Positions 43,013-53,570 of a DNA stretch of 64,000 nucleotides are shown here, in pieces. Under the pieces are notes generated by a model, which was given only the letters and a program-made list of their open reading frames with translations, did no database searches and had not been told where the DNA came from. Source of the DNA: Cordia subcordata (lineage: Eukaryota > Streptophyta > Magnoliopsida > Boraginales > Cordiaceae). How positions within the stretch are numbered: the stretch's first letter is position 1; every line of letters starts with the position of its first letter. Made by a program: the position numbers and the translations under genes. The DNA is taken from positions 7,241,501-7,305,500 of the forward strand of contig JAPTOF010000025.1 in the NCBI GenBank assembly GCA_028554755.1. Direction: 5' to 3'.

Positions 43013-44317
43013 TTGTGCATACGTGGTAGGAGATCCCTTAGGAATCCCCTAGTTCCTCTTAATCCCGAACCCGAAAGAATCACTAAACGTTTCAGGAATT
43101 TAGGAGCTCTTCCTGAGGAGATGACCGATCCCAATCATCCTCATAATCCACCCAATCCCCCAATGAATCCCATTCCACCTCATGAGTACATTGGGCATCA
43201 AGCCCAAGCTCATTTTAGACAAGAGCCCCGTAGACTGGATCCACCTATAGATGAGGAACCCACTCTTAGGCAATTCTTTCTCCCCGAAACCTTTGAGCCC
43301 AATTCGGCTATTCAAATTCCAGTTTTGGGGGGGACGAACTTCGAGATTAAGCCTAATATGTTGGCTATGCTTCCCTCCTTCTACGGGAGAAGCAATGAGA
43401 GTCCTCTTGATCATATTACTGATTTTGTTGAAATGAGTTCCACTCTACATGTCCCCAATGTCTCCCAAGAGGTCATACGTCTAAGATTGTTTCCTTTCTC
43501 TCTTAAGGATAAGGCTAGAACTTGGTTGCACTCCTTACCTAATGGGTGCATTACTACATGGGCTGAGCTTCAATCTAAGTTCTTCCAGAAATTTTATCCC
43601 ATGGCCAAGACAGCCGATCTTAGGACTGCCATTATGACTTTCTCTCAACATGACCTAGAATCTTTCCATGAAGCTTTGGAGAGGTTCAAAGATCTTCTTA
43701 GACAATGTCCACACCATGGATATGGCAATCATGACCTAATGCAATACTTCTTTCGAGGCCTAAATGAACAAAATAGGATGATGGTCAATGCCGCCTCCGG
43801 TGGTGGTTTCTATCTTTTAAGACTGACTGAGGCATGGGAGAAAATAGAAATGATGGCTGAGAATTCATTTCAAAATTTTGCAATGGAAAGGTCTAGTCGA
43901 GGAGGTAACAAGAGAAGTGTTAGTGAGGTTGGAATTTCTTCAGACTTACCCTCTAAGGTCGAGGCTTTAACAAATAAACTAGATCAATTCATTTCTTTGT
44001 CCATTTCATCCGAAGGTCATAGGACTAGTTCTTTAGGTTCTCCCTCTGCCCCTTTAGTTGTTGAAGTTTGTGCATTGTGCTCCGAGTCATCTCATGAGAC
44101 TATGGCTTGCCCTTTAGCATCCCAATTTCCTGAATTCATGAAAGAGCATGTATGTGCCACACAAGGTTATTCTCGTGAGTATAATCCATTCTCGAACACA
44201 TACAATCCAACCCAAAATTTTCTTGGAGACAAGGACTGCATGAGTCTAGTTCACATCCTCAAGTTCCACCTCAGCAGCGACCTCGTCCTCAATATGCCCC
44301 AGGTTTTTATCATCTGA
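43013..44317 (+). CDS. Gag of element F
   Basis: Open from 43013, although the first in-frame ATG is at 43121 and the true start is uncertain. Order: proline-rich N-terminus; LRQFFLPETFEPNSAIQIP; capsid blocks (LAMLPSFYGRSNESPLDHI, LFPFSLKDKARTWLHSLP, FFQKFYPMAKTADLR, ESFHEALERFKDLLRQCP); and a CCHC zinc knuckle CALCSESSHETMACP near residue 353. Gag packages the element RNA into virus-like particles. The frame should run on into protease, but near 44212 the homologous reading moves to another frame (KFSWRQGLHESSSHPQ), so a short deletion has uncoupled gag from pol. The last 35 residues here are out-of-frame sequence. Confidence 0.85.
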   Translation: MCIRGRRSLRNPLVPLNPEPERITKRFRNLGALPEEMTDPNHPHNPPNPPMNPIPPHEYIGHQAQAHFRQEPRRLDPPIDEEPTLRQFFLPETFEPNSAIQIPVLGGTNFEIKPNMLAMLPSFYGRSNESPLDHITDFVEMSSTLHVPNVSQEVIRLRLFPFSLKDKARTWLHSLPNGCITTWAELQSKFFQKFYPMAKTADLRTAIMTFSQHDLESFHEALERFKDLLRQCPHHGYGNHDLMQYFFRGLNEQNRMMVNAASGGGFYLLRLTEAWEKIEMMAENSFQNFAMERSSRGGNKRSVSEVGISSDLPSKVEALTNKLDQFISLSISSEGHRTSSLGSPSAPLVVEVCALCSESSHETMACPLASQFPEFMKEHVCATQGYSREYNPFSNTYNPTQNFLGDKDCMSLVHILKFHLSSDLVLNMPQVFII

Positions 44318-46320
44318 ATCAACCCCATCTTACTAGTGCTCCTCAACCTCAGGCTTTGCCTGCTCCCTCTAGTAGCCAACCTCCTAGTAACAATATGATG
44401 AAAATAATGCAGTTCATTCAGAACCAACAACAGGAGTTGGCAGAAAATAGACAGCAAATGGCGAGGTTTGAGGCACAATTAGGACAGATTGCTAGTCAAT
44501 TGAGTGCTAGAGACCCCGGGAAATTACCTTCCCAGCCGGAGATAAACCCTAGAGTCCAATCCTGTTCCTCCACCGATACCATTTATCCCTCTCAGGCCCA
44601 AGCTAAGGCTGTCACTACTCTTAGAAGCGGTCGGGTAGTGGATAATAGGGTAGGAGTTGACTCTGCAGTGCCTGCACCTAGTGGTCCTTCCGAGCCTAGA
44701 GCACAACATGGTAACCTTGTTGGGGAAAATTCTAGAGAGAGTCCTATTGAGAGAAATAAGACCATTAGAGATCAGGGAGAGATTAGTACTTCCCGACCAC
44801 ATAGGGAGGGAAAAGAGCCCATGGATGACTCCCATGCATCTATAGATATAGAGCCTAGAGTTTCTTTTCCATCCGCTTTAGAGAGACCTACACCTAGTGA
44901 GAATTCTAGGTTCTTCAAGATTTTAGAGCATCTCAAAGATCTTAAGGTCAATCTTCCTCTGATAGATGCGATCACTTCCATCCCATCTTACTCTAAGTTC
45001 TTTAAGGATCTTTGTACAAGGAAACATAAGTCATCGAAAATTCCTAAGAAGGTGAGGCTTACGGAGAAGGTGAATAGTATTTGTACCTCGGGCCTTCTGC
45101 CCAAGATGAGTGACCCCGGAGCCTTCACCATTCCTTGTAGGATCCGTGAGACACAAATTGATCACGCCTTATTAGATTTAGGATCTAGTGTGAATCTTAT
45201 TCCCTACTCTGTCTATCAGCAGCTAGGTCTAGGTGAGTTGTCTCCCACATATGTTACTTTTCAGCTAGCTGTTAGGTCTGAGCGTAGACCTAAGGGTGTG
45301 ATAGAGGACATTATGGTTCAGGTAGGTGAGTTTGTGTACCCTGTTGACTTCATAGTGTTAGATATGGATTCGGGACACGACTCTAGACATTCTACACCCA
45401 TTCTTCTAGGTCGCCCATTCCTTGCCACTGCAGATGCTATTATCCATTGTAGGTCGGGGGTATTGGAGATGAAATTTGGGAATTTGAAATCCACTATGAA
45501 GGTTGCAGAGGCGATAAATAGGGCGAGTATAGGAGAGAAGGATGGAGAAGAGTGCTTTAGAGTGGATGTGATTGATTCTTGCATTGAGGATTTTATAGAA
45601 AAGACTATGACTGATGGAGATGATTTGAGGAAATTTGAGGAATTGATTTCTAGTTTTGATTTGGAGATCGTAGAGAAGAAATGTGTAGCTTCTACTTCCT
45701 TGATTGAGAGCTATTTGATTAATAAGTCACTTGAGGGTAATCCTTTTAGTCCCAGTTCTAGTGATGTACGCATTGATGATGCTGAGGATAAGCCCCCCTT
45801 GGTTGAACCTAGCCCTTCTTTAGAGCTCAAACCCCTTCCGGATCATTTGAAGTATGCATTCCTAGGATCTAGTGAGACCTTTCCGGTCATCATAGCTTTT
45901 GATCTTTCTAGTGAGAATGAGAAGCGTCTCTTAGAGGTCCTTAGTAAACACAGGAAGGCTATAGGGTGGAAATTTGATGATTTGCGAGGTATAGACCCCT
46001 CTGTTTGTATGCATCGTATTCACCTTGAAGATGGAGCCATTCCTTCTAGGGAGATGCAAAGAAGGCTAAACCCACACATGAGAGAAGTAGTTAAGAAGGA
46101 GATCATTAAGCTTTTAGATGCAGGCATTATTTATCCAATCTCCGATAGTGAGAGGGTTAGCCCAGTCCAAGTTGTCCCTAAGAAGTCCGGGATCACAGTT
46201 GTGGAGAATGAGAGAGGAGAGCTTATCCTTACACGTACTCCCACGGGATGGAGAGTTTGTATTGACTATAGGAAGCTCAACTCCAAAAGTAGGAAGGATC
46301 ATTTCCCATTGCCTTTTTAG
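44212..46320 (+). CDS. Protease and RT N-terminus of element F
   Basis: Continuation of gag-pol in a shifted frame with no ATG at its start. A glutamine-rich coiled segment (QFIQNQQQELAENRQQ) precedes a basic linker and VNLPLIDAITSIPSYSKFFK. The retropepsin active site is LLDLGSSVNLIP with Asp encoded at 45175-45177, followed by the ILLGRPFLATADAII block. RT then begins (RHRKAIGWKFDDLRGI-type block, DAGIIYPISDSERVSPVQVV, GWRVCIDYRKLNSKSRKDHF). A one-base loss in a T run ends the frame with TAG at 46318. Confidence 0.85.
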   Translation, partial: PKFSWRQGLHESSSHPQVPPQQRPRPQYAPGFYHLNQPHLTSAPQPQALPAPSSSQPPSNNMMKIMQFIQNQQQELAENRQQMARFEAQLGQIASQLSARDPGKLPSQPEINPRVQSCSSTDTIYPSQAQAKAVTTLRSGRVVDNRVGVDSAVPAPSGPSEPRAQHGNLVGENSRESPIERNKTIRDQGEISTSRPHREGKEPMDDSHASIDIEPRVSFPSALERPTPSENSRFFKILEHLKDLKVNLPLIDAITSIPSYSKFFKDLCTRKHKSSKIPKKVRLTEKVNSICTSGLLPKMSDPGAFTIPCRIRETQIDHALLDLGSSVNLIPYSVYQQLGLGELSPTYVTFQLAVRSERRPKGVIEDIMVQVGEFVYPVDFIVLDMDSGHDSRHSTPILLGRPFLATADAIIHCRSGVLEMKFGNLKSTMKVAEAINRASIGEKDGEECFRVDVIDSCIEDFIEKTMTDGDDLRKFEELISSFDLEIVEKKCVASTSLIESYLINKSLEGNPFSPSSSDVRIDDAEDKPPLVEPSPSLELKPLPDHLKYAFLGSSETFPVIIAFDLSSENEKRLLEVLSKHRKAIGWKFDDLRGIDPSVCMHRIHLEDGAIPSREMQRRLNPHMREVVKKEIIKLLDAGIIYPISDSERVSPVQVVPKKSGITVVENERGELILTRTPTGWRVCIDYRKLNSKSRKDHFPLPF

Positions 46321-47130
46321 ACCAGATCCTAGATAGAGTAGCTAGGCATAGCTACTATTGTTTTCTAGATGGCTATTCGGGCTATAATCAGATCCCTGTG
46401 TTTCCCGAGGACCAGGAAAAGACCACCTTTACTTGTCCCTATGGAACTTTTACTTATAGGAGAATGCCCTTCCGTCTTTGTAATGCCCCAGAGACTTTTT
46501 AGAGATGTATGATGGCCATTTTTAGTGACATGATTGAGAGACATTTAGAGATTTTCATGGATGATTTCTCAGTCTTTGGAGCTAGCTTTGATGAGTGCTT
46601 GATTCATCTCTCCTTAGTCTTAGACCGATGTGTGGAGAAGAACCTAGTGTTAAGTTGGGAGAAATCCCACTTCATGGTGCAACGAGGGATAGTGTTGGGT
46701 TATGTTGTATCATCTAATGGAATTCAAGTGGACCCAGCTAAGGTTGAATTAATTGAAAAGTTGCTTGTCCCTAAGTGTGTCAAGGATGTTAGATCTTTTC
46801 TAGGACATGCAGGATTTTATCGTAGATTCATTAAGGATTTTAGTCACATTGCACGTCCCTTGTCTAGGCTCCTAGCACAAGATGTTCCTTTTGACTTTGA
46901 TGATGAATGTGTTAAAGCTTTCAATAGGCTTAAATCCTTATTGTCTACATCCCCAATTATCTAACCACCTAACTACAGTCTCCCATTTGAGGTTATGTGT
47001 GATGCATCCGATTATGCAATAGGAGCTGTTTTAGGTCAAAGGAAGGATAAGTTGCCCCATGTTGTATACTATGCTAGCAAGACTCTTGATGAAGCGCAAA
47101 AGAATTATACCACTACGGAAAAGAGCTTCT
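46321..47130 (+). pseudogene. RT core and RNase H start of element F
   Basis: After the shift at 46317, DGYSGYNQIPV and TFTYRRMPFRLCNAPETF are readable up to TAG at 46500-46502, where CAG is expected. Then 46509-46964 is open with the catalytic FMDDFSVFG intact, KVELIEKLLVPKCVKDVRSF and FLGHAGFYRRFIKDFSHIARP. TAA at 46962-46964 replaces CAA. The RNase H start [19 protein letters not shown] with its Asp is preserved, and the frame shifts near 47120. Confidence 0.85.
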
Positions 47131-47482
47131 AGCGATAGTCTTCTCTCTTGACAAGTTTAGGTCATACATCCTGGGATCCAAAGTGATTGTCTACACCGAT
47201 CATGCGGCCTTGAAGTATTTGTTGTCCAAGAAAGAATCTAAGCCCCGCTTGATTAGGTGGTTGCTCCTCCTTCAAGAGTTTGACATAGAAATTAGGGATA
47301 AGAAGGGTAGAGAAAACTTAGTTGCGGATCATCTTTCCCATCTTGTTAACGAGCCTTCTAATGATCCAGCCCCTTTTCATGATTCATTCCCTGATGAGCA
47401 ATTATTTGCTGTCTCCCATCACACACCTTGGTTCGCTCATATTGTCAATTATCTTGCCACAGGGCGTTTTCCTTCCCATTGA
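47131..47482 (+). pseudogene. RNase H end and integrase linker of element F
   Basis: [33 protein letters not shown] and [20 protein letters not shown] are the RNase H C-terminal blocks with the TDH Asp intact, then [15 protein letters not shown] at 47480-47482 replaces the TGG that normally continues into integrase. Confidence 0.85.
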
Positions 47483-48721
47483 GAGAAAAGAGAAAAAGAT
47501 AGGTTCCTAGCACAAGTTAGGCATTTCTTTTGGGAAGACCCCTATCTTTTCAAAGTGTGTGCGGATCAAATGATTCGCCGGTGTGTGCCTGAGGAGGATT
47601 TTGAGAGTGTGTTGAGCATGTGTCATGATGAGGGGTGTGGGGGTCATTTTAGTAGGAAGAAGACTGCCGCGAAGGTCTTGCAAAGTGGACTATTTTGGCC
47701 TACTCTCTTTAGGGATGCCCAGGAATATTGCAAGAAGTGTTTTAGATGTCAACAATCCGGGTCTATCTCTAGGAGAAACATGATGCCTTTATCCCTTATT
47801 CTTCCTTGTGAGTTGTTCCATGTTTGGGGTATAGACTTCATGGGTCCATTTCCACCTTCCTTTGGGTGTCAGTACATTTTAGTGGCCGTTGATTATGTGT
47901 CCAAATGGGTTGAGGCTATTCCTACACGCACTAATGACCATAGGGTAGTGGTTAAGTTTATTAAAGAGAACATTTTCTCTAGATTTGGAGTCCCTAGGGT
48001 CTTAATTAGTGATGGGGGCTTGCATTTTCGCCATAGGACTTTAGAGGCCTTGTTGAGGAAATATTCAGTCACCCATAAAGTAGCCACTCCTTATCACCCG
48101 CAGACTAGTGGACAAGTTGAGGTGTCCAATAGAGAGATCAAACACATTTTAGACAAAACGGTTAGGCTCGATAGAAAATATTGGTCTATTAGGTTAAATG
48201 ATGCTTTGTGGGCCTACCGTACCACCTTTAAGACTCCTATTGGTATGTCTCCATATAGATTGGTTTTTGGTAAAGCTTGTCACTTGCCAGTAGAACTTGA
48301 GCATAGAGCGTAATGGGCAATCAAAGCCCTAAATTTTGACATGGCGAGAGCGGGTGAGAAAAGGAGGCTAGACCTAGTGGAATTGGAAGAGCTTAGATTC
48401 GAGGCATATGAGAACGCTAAACTTTATAAGGATAGGATGAAGAGGATTCATGATAAACACATTATTAAGAAATCATTCTCTCCCTCGGATAAAGTTTGGT
48501 TGTTTAACTCACGACTGAAGCTTTTTCTAGGTAAGCTTAAGACGAGATGGGATGGTCCATATGAGGTGATGATTGCCTATCCTTCCGGAGCAGTCAAGAT
48601 TAAAGACTTGAAGGATGGCCGAGAGTTGATGGTGAATGGGCAACGCCTGAAGCATGCATATGATCCGAGCATGGCTCGTGTGGAGGTTTTAAAGCTTCAG
48701 GATCCCGTCTATAGAAGTTGA
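47483..48721 (+). pseudogene. Integrase of element F (one internal stop)
   Basis: The zinc-binding domain is intact: [18 protein letters not shown] then CKKCFRCQ (H-H-C-C). The catalytic core has [13 protein letters not shown] (Asp 1), [11 protein letters not shown] (Asp 2) and [14 protein letters not shown] (Glu). A TAA at 48311-48313 falls right after PVELEHRA, in the conserved block that ends the core. 48341-48721 continues with KLYKDRMKRIHDKHI and LFNSRLKLFLGKLKTRWDGPYEV, the C-terminal DNA-binding tail. Only one stop separates the halves, so this domain is the best preserved in the window. Confidence 0.9.
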
Positions 48722-49146
48722 AGATAAGATGGTATTTGCCTGGCTGACGGCTTGGTGGTTAGCGCTACTAAGAGGCAACCTAGGTTCAATTTTGTAGTTT
48801 TGCATTGGTTTTACTTTCGTTTCTTTTTATTTTCTTTCTTTTATCTTTCTTGCACCCAACCCAAAGTGTGAATCCCAATCCTTTGTCCCATAAGATACAC
48901 CACTGCTCATGCCAATGCAAGTATGCATAGGCAATGCTACTAATCTTGTTTTCTTTGTGAGTGTTTATGAATTGTGAGTTACAGGATTAGTAGTATGGTG
49001 ATTTATCGTTGGCATGGAAAGCTTTGAAGAAAATGCAAGGTTGTATCTATCCTTTCTCCACTTGTCCCCCCTGTTTGCACCCTATCCCCACCACCCTTAC
49101 TTGTTAAGTAATGATGACTTGCTTGTTTTTGTTGTGCTTTGTTCTT

Positions 49147-49188
49147 TTTGCTTGAGGACAAGCAAAGTTTAGGTTTGGGGGTGTGGGA
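49147..49188 (+). other. Hairpin TTTGCTTG-AGGA-CAAGCAAA with purine tract (F, module 1)
   Basis: Perfect 8-bp stem at 49147-49166, then AGGTTTGGGGGTGTGGGA at 49171-49188, 920 bases ahead of the true polypurine tract. Confidence 0.75.
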
Positions 49189-50066
49189 GTTTGGTTTTCT
49201 TGTTATATTTTACTTAGGGTAAATTGCATCATGCATATAAATGGTGAAAATTTTTCAATTTTGATGCATATAGAGTCATTTATTTCTTTGTTGATCATTG
49301 TGTTGGCTTTTGTGATTGACTCTATTGATTTATGAAGATGAGAAGCATTGTGGGGGAAGGAATAGAGTGGTTTGAAAACTAAGTCTTAGAGGGGATGCCC
49401 TTAAAAGTTGTGGGGAGTGAGAACCTCAAAAGAATAACCCTTGTAGCCACCCTATAGCTTGGTAGGAAAGAGTGTTGAAAAAGGGTTATTGATGTGAGTG
49501 CCTCTTCTTTGATTGGTTCTTGTTGATATGCCTAAGCCTTTCTTTTTCTTCCTTTTTGAGAACACAATACAAAGCAATTGAAATTGAAAAAAAAAAAAAA
49601 AAAGAAGGGCAAAAAGGTGCAAAAATCTATGAAGTGAAAAAGAGAAAAAAGCCAAAGGCACGTAAAAGTTAGTGAATAAGTGCATAAGTGACACAATGTC
49701 AACTTAGCACAAGTTATCATCTTTGTAGACATGTGAATAAGGCTTATAAAAAGCCATTGTGTTTGTATACTCTCTCTTCTTATCTTTGAGGCTTGGTGTA
49801 TGTTAGGGAGGCCATGTCAGTTGAGGAGCACGAAATATCAATAATCCGAGTGCGTGAGTTAGAATCCTAGGTTTGTGGTGGATTGGCTACTTGGGAAATT
49901 CCCATGAGGAACGAGACCCCTTATGAGTAGAGGGAAGATCCAAAGAGGCTTAGGGATCTCTTCACAATAGGAATGCCCCTTCATGTTTCTCAAATTAATA
50001 CTGATAGCGAGTCAGTCCTTTAGGAATTCCATTGTATCAGCTTTAGAGATAAAATTTAAGATTAGG

Positions 50067-50104
50067 CTTGCTTGAGGACAAGCAAGGAGAAGGTTTGGGG
50101 GTGT
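50067..50104 (+). other. Hairpin CTTGCTTG-AGGA-CAAGCAAG with polypurine tract (F, module 2)
   Basis: Perfect 8-bp stem at 50067-50086. The outer pair is C-G where module 1 has T-A. AGGTTTGGGGGTGT at 50091-50104 abuts the 3' LTR. Confidence 0.75.
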
Positions 50105-50912
50105 TGATGAGTTGTGATTTGGTGTGTGTTTGCATTACCATTTACTTATATTTTAGAGGTGTTGAATGCTTATAATGATGCATTAGTGTAGTACTTTTGA
50201 TAGGAATAGGCTTAAGCGTGAACAAAAGTGCATATTGAGTTTAAGAGATAAATTGCTACACTAATTGCTTGTTTTCAATGATTTAGGTGAACTCTGGGTT
50301 AAGATAAAGACTAGACGATGAAAGGTGATGAAGATGGGACATGTATGGGGCCAAGAGAGAAGACCAAAGGCCGAAGAAATCAAAATTTGATGAAGGAAGT
50401 CAGCCGGACGACCAAGGAAAAAGAGACGGTCGACCGGCCACTCCAGAAAGTTTCATCAAAAAGCCGGACGACCCTCCTTCAAGAGCCGGTCGACCTAGCC
50501 GGTCGACCGGCCACTCTAGAGAGCTCCACTAGAAAGCCGGTTGAGTATTCCAGAGGCCGGTCGACCGGCTATGCGCGAACCTATAAATAAAGCCCGATGC
50601 GGAAGAATTTGGGGGGGAGCAAAAAAACACGTACTTCACACTTAACCTCTCATACACTTAACCCTAATCTCTAGCCGCCTCCCACACCCTTTTCACACAC
50701 TTTTCACCAAGAACCAAGCTTAGTTGGAAGGATTCAAACGCTTTGGAATCAAGATTGTTCACAAGCCGTGATCTAAATTCGATAGGATGAAAGGGGAGTT
50801 TCGTTATATCTCTTTCATTCTATTTTCCATTATGTCTGAGTAGGCTTGTATAGGGTGATTAAACTTATGTAATGGGTTGATTTTATACTCTTATGATATG
50901 GGATATGATGGC

Positions 50913-50956
<44 letters not shown>

Positions 50957-51903
50957 TTGATTTGTCTTATTTAATTGGGTGTTCTTTCATTCATGTCTAT
51001 GTGTTTGATAAAATGCCTAGATAAGTAACATGTATACAAATTGAAGTTTGTTTGTTACTAAACACATCTAATCCATGTTATACTCATGTCTATGTGTTTA
51101 TATGTGGATGCTATGAAGTGGATAATGCTTTTATTCATGTCTATATGTGTATTTGCATGCCTAGTAACGAGTATAACTTTAATATTGCATTTTATGCACG
51201 CGCTAGCAAGTGAAATCCTGTTGTAGTGACTTTAGAATGACGAAGCATAATTTAGGGCTAGTCTAGATCGAGTCTCCTTTGGCTTTAAATCCAGCCAATA
51301 GGTTTCAGGATAGATTTAGTCGACCTTAGCAACACTAGGTCTTGGCTTTAAACCCAGCCAACGGTTTAGGTACTAAGGTAGGTTCATTCTAAGCCACCTA
51401 GGAAGTTAGTTAGTCAATCTTGAGGCCCTAGGTCATAAGGACCATGCCGTAGCTCTAGGAGGCGCCGCCTAGGGACGGACCCGCACCGAGTCCTGGGGGA
51501 AATCAGGACATTAACTAGCAACCTAGTTAAGAGCACTTATGATAGTTAGCCATCATCCCTTAATCCCAGAGCATTTGAGTATAGAATTACCCATTCATAA
51601 GTCGAAGTCACCCTATCCCTTTTCAATTGTTAGTTTCCTCTTAATCAACTTGCGTTTCCATTTTTTTTTATTCATAGTTTAGTTTTATTTCGTTTACATA
51701 GAGCTCCCAATAATCCAAAATCTCACAAGAAGAAATTCACCTAGTTAGATCTATTTTTTTAGCTCCTTTTAGAATATCAAGCATAGGAATCATTCACATT
51801 ATTCACGCCTCCCTGTGGTTCGACACCTGTACTCGTGCCTATTATATTGCACGATCCGTACGCTTGCAGGTCTTTTAGAGCTTGCTCTCGTAACACGACA
51901 TCA
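50105..51903 (+). mobile_element. Element F 3' LTR
   Basis: Colinear with 40951-42739. Its AT microsatellite (about 50916-50953) is about 12 bases longer than in the 5' LTR. Ends ACGACATCA before AAGGG. Confidence 0.95.
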
Positions 51904-52094
51904 AAGGGCTTTGATATATTTATCTAGTTTTCACTTCGCCTCAGCCTTGAACTCCTTAAATTTCTCGAAGGATTCAGATTTGTGTCGCATTAGATATACA
52001 TATCCATATCTGGAGTAATCATCAGTGAAAGTAATGAAATACTCATAACCTCCTCATGCTGGTTTGCTCATAGGACCACACACATCGGTATGAA
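51904..52094 (-). pseudogene. Integrase of element E, N-terminal half of core
   Basis: CGPMSKPA, a stop, then YFITFTDDYSRYGYVYLM with the first catalytic Asp, KSESFEKFKEFKAEAK, and a stop near 51938 before the F border. It continues in frame at 40950 into SDRGGEY when element F is removed. Confidence 0.85.
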
Positions 52095-52553
52095 TTAATT
52101 CCAATACTTCCTTGCCTTTTCTTCTTGAGAAGAAAATGATCGTTTGGTCATCTTCCCTTTGAGGCAAGATTCACATAGAAGTAGATCTTCGAGATCTAAT
52201 GATCTAAGATGCCTATCCTTGACTAATCTCCAAATTTCCTTTAGATTAATATGTCCCAAGCGTAGGTGCCAAAGATAAGTATCCTTGGTTGAAGAAACCT
52301 TTCTTTTTCGGGAATTAGTTCGTTCTATATTATGTAGTGAATTTGTAATAGGTTTCATATAGAACAAGTTATCACGCATGCTACCGGAACAGATAATATT
52401 TCCATCTCTACTGATATCAACACCAGAATGGAAATTAATGTCAAAACCATCTAATATTAATTGCAAAATAGAAATAAGGTTTTTACGTAAATCCAAAACA
52501 TAATAAACATTGTTCAAAAATAACTTCCTATTACATGGAAAATTTAAGCACAT
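52095..52553 (-). pseudogene. GAG-pre-integrase and integrase zinc domain of element E
   Basis: LNNVYYVLDLRKNLISILQL, then YLWHLRLGHINLKEIWRLV and LCESCLKGKMTKRSF: the His-His-Cys-Cys zinc module that precedes Copia integrase. Open for about 150 residues. Just upstream, 52572-52766 is the protease. Confidence 0.85.
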
Positions 52554-52571
52554 TCATCCCACTGGAACAAC

Positions 52572-52976
52572 CTATACTTTTGCTTCATTAGCCATCCTCA
52601 GAGCAAATTTCCTTTTAGCTAGTTCTTTCATTTCCTGAAACCAACGCAAAAAATTGTAAATATGGTTAGTGGCTCCAGAGTCTACAATCCAAGAATCAGT
52701 AGAATCAACCACTAAACAGGTTTCAATGTAGAACAAAAGAGGTGTACTTATCTGGCCTTGTGCCAAGTATTTCGGGCAATTCTTTTTCCAGTGCCCTTTT
52801 TGGCCATACTTAAAGCATTTGCCCTTGGGCTTTTCTCCTGTTAACTGTTTGGGCTGTTCACTATTTCTTTTCTTTTTCCCTCGACCACGTTTTTGCTTCC
52901 TCTTTCCTTTGAATTTTCTCCCTTTTGGGTCAAGTCCAGAAGTGAATGCTTGAACTATGTTTACGTGGCATTTATT
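52572..52976 (-). pseudogene. Protease and nucleocapsid zinc knuckle of element E
   Basis: SWIVDSGATNHIYNFLRWF has the intact Asp-Ser-Gly protease site (about 52692-52640). Upstream, CFKYGQKGHWKKNC at about 52815-52775 is the nucleocapsid knuckle with the second Cys changed to Tyr. A lysine/arginine-rich stretch (about 52900-52850) precedes it. Confidence 0.8.
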
Positions 52977-53570
52977 TTATATTATGACTTCTATAGCTGG
53001 AAGCTCTTTCATCAATTTTGTCATACCCATGTTCATCTTGCCCATATTATAATTAAGTTTGAACTGGGTGTAAGACGGTGGTAGAGTCTCTAAAATCATG
53101 TTTACCTTTGACAGTTCATCTATGTTTGCCCCTAGGATCTCGGAAGTATTGAAGTAATTCATCATTTTGAGATTATGGTCTCTAACATATGCTCCTTTTA
53201 CCATCCTTTTATTTATAATTTCTCTAAGAGCACCTTGCCTTGCAGGCCTGCTCTTATTGACAAACATACGAGACAGTGAGGTCATGATTTCTTTTGCAGT
53301 TTCCATATGATAATGCTTGCTTTGCAAAATATCTAACATAGAAGCCATAATATAGCACTTGGCCATACTATTGGCCTTCTGCCATTTTGCCTCAGCATCT
53401 TTCAGGGCTTTAGAAGAGTTTGCCTTCACAACAGGATAAGGAGTTGCTAGGACATACTTGTACTCTTCTACGGTGAGTACCATGTCCAAGTTTCGTTCTC
53501 AGTCCACAAAATTCAGTCTAGTAAGCTTGTGCTCTTTGAGAATTATAGCTAGTAGACTGAACGAAGACAT
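52977..53570 (-). pseudogene. Gag of element E
   Basis: The ATG at 53570 gives MSSFSLLAIILKEHKLTRLNFVD, then TGA where TGG is expected (near 53500), then a frame open to 52977 with EEYKYVLATPYPVV, SMAKCYIMASMLDILQSKHY, ALREIINKRMVKGAYVRDHN and LETLPPSYTQFKLNYN. This is a UBN2-type Copia Gag. Its end merges with the knuckle region after a frameshift. Confidence 0.8.

Larger units (their letters stand above)
48722..50104 (+). other. Element F 3' non-coding region
   Basis: About 1.4 kb with no supported gene. It contains the GAGGCAACCTAGG block after pol that B also has, a poly-A run at 49585-49603, and two hairpin-plus-purine-tract modules. Confidence 0.7.
40951..51903 (+). mobile_element. Gypsy element F, Athila-like, plus strand, full length
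   Basis: 10,953 bp with LTRs of 1789 and 1799 bp (TGATGAGTTG...ACGACATCA), perfect AAGGG target duplication, tRNA-Asp primer site, gag, protease, RT, RNase H, integrase in order, and polypurine tract. It is the most complete and apparently the youngest element, as its LTRs are nearly identical. The polyprotein is broken by a few stops and one-base shifts. There is no extra ORF after pol. Confidence 0.95.

Noticed and set aside
43100..45584. Minus-strand ORFs across the F gag-pol
   Set aside because: They are antisense shadows of the gag-pol frame.
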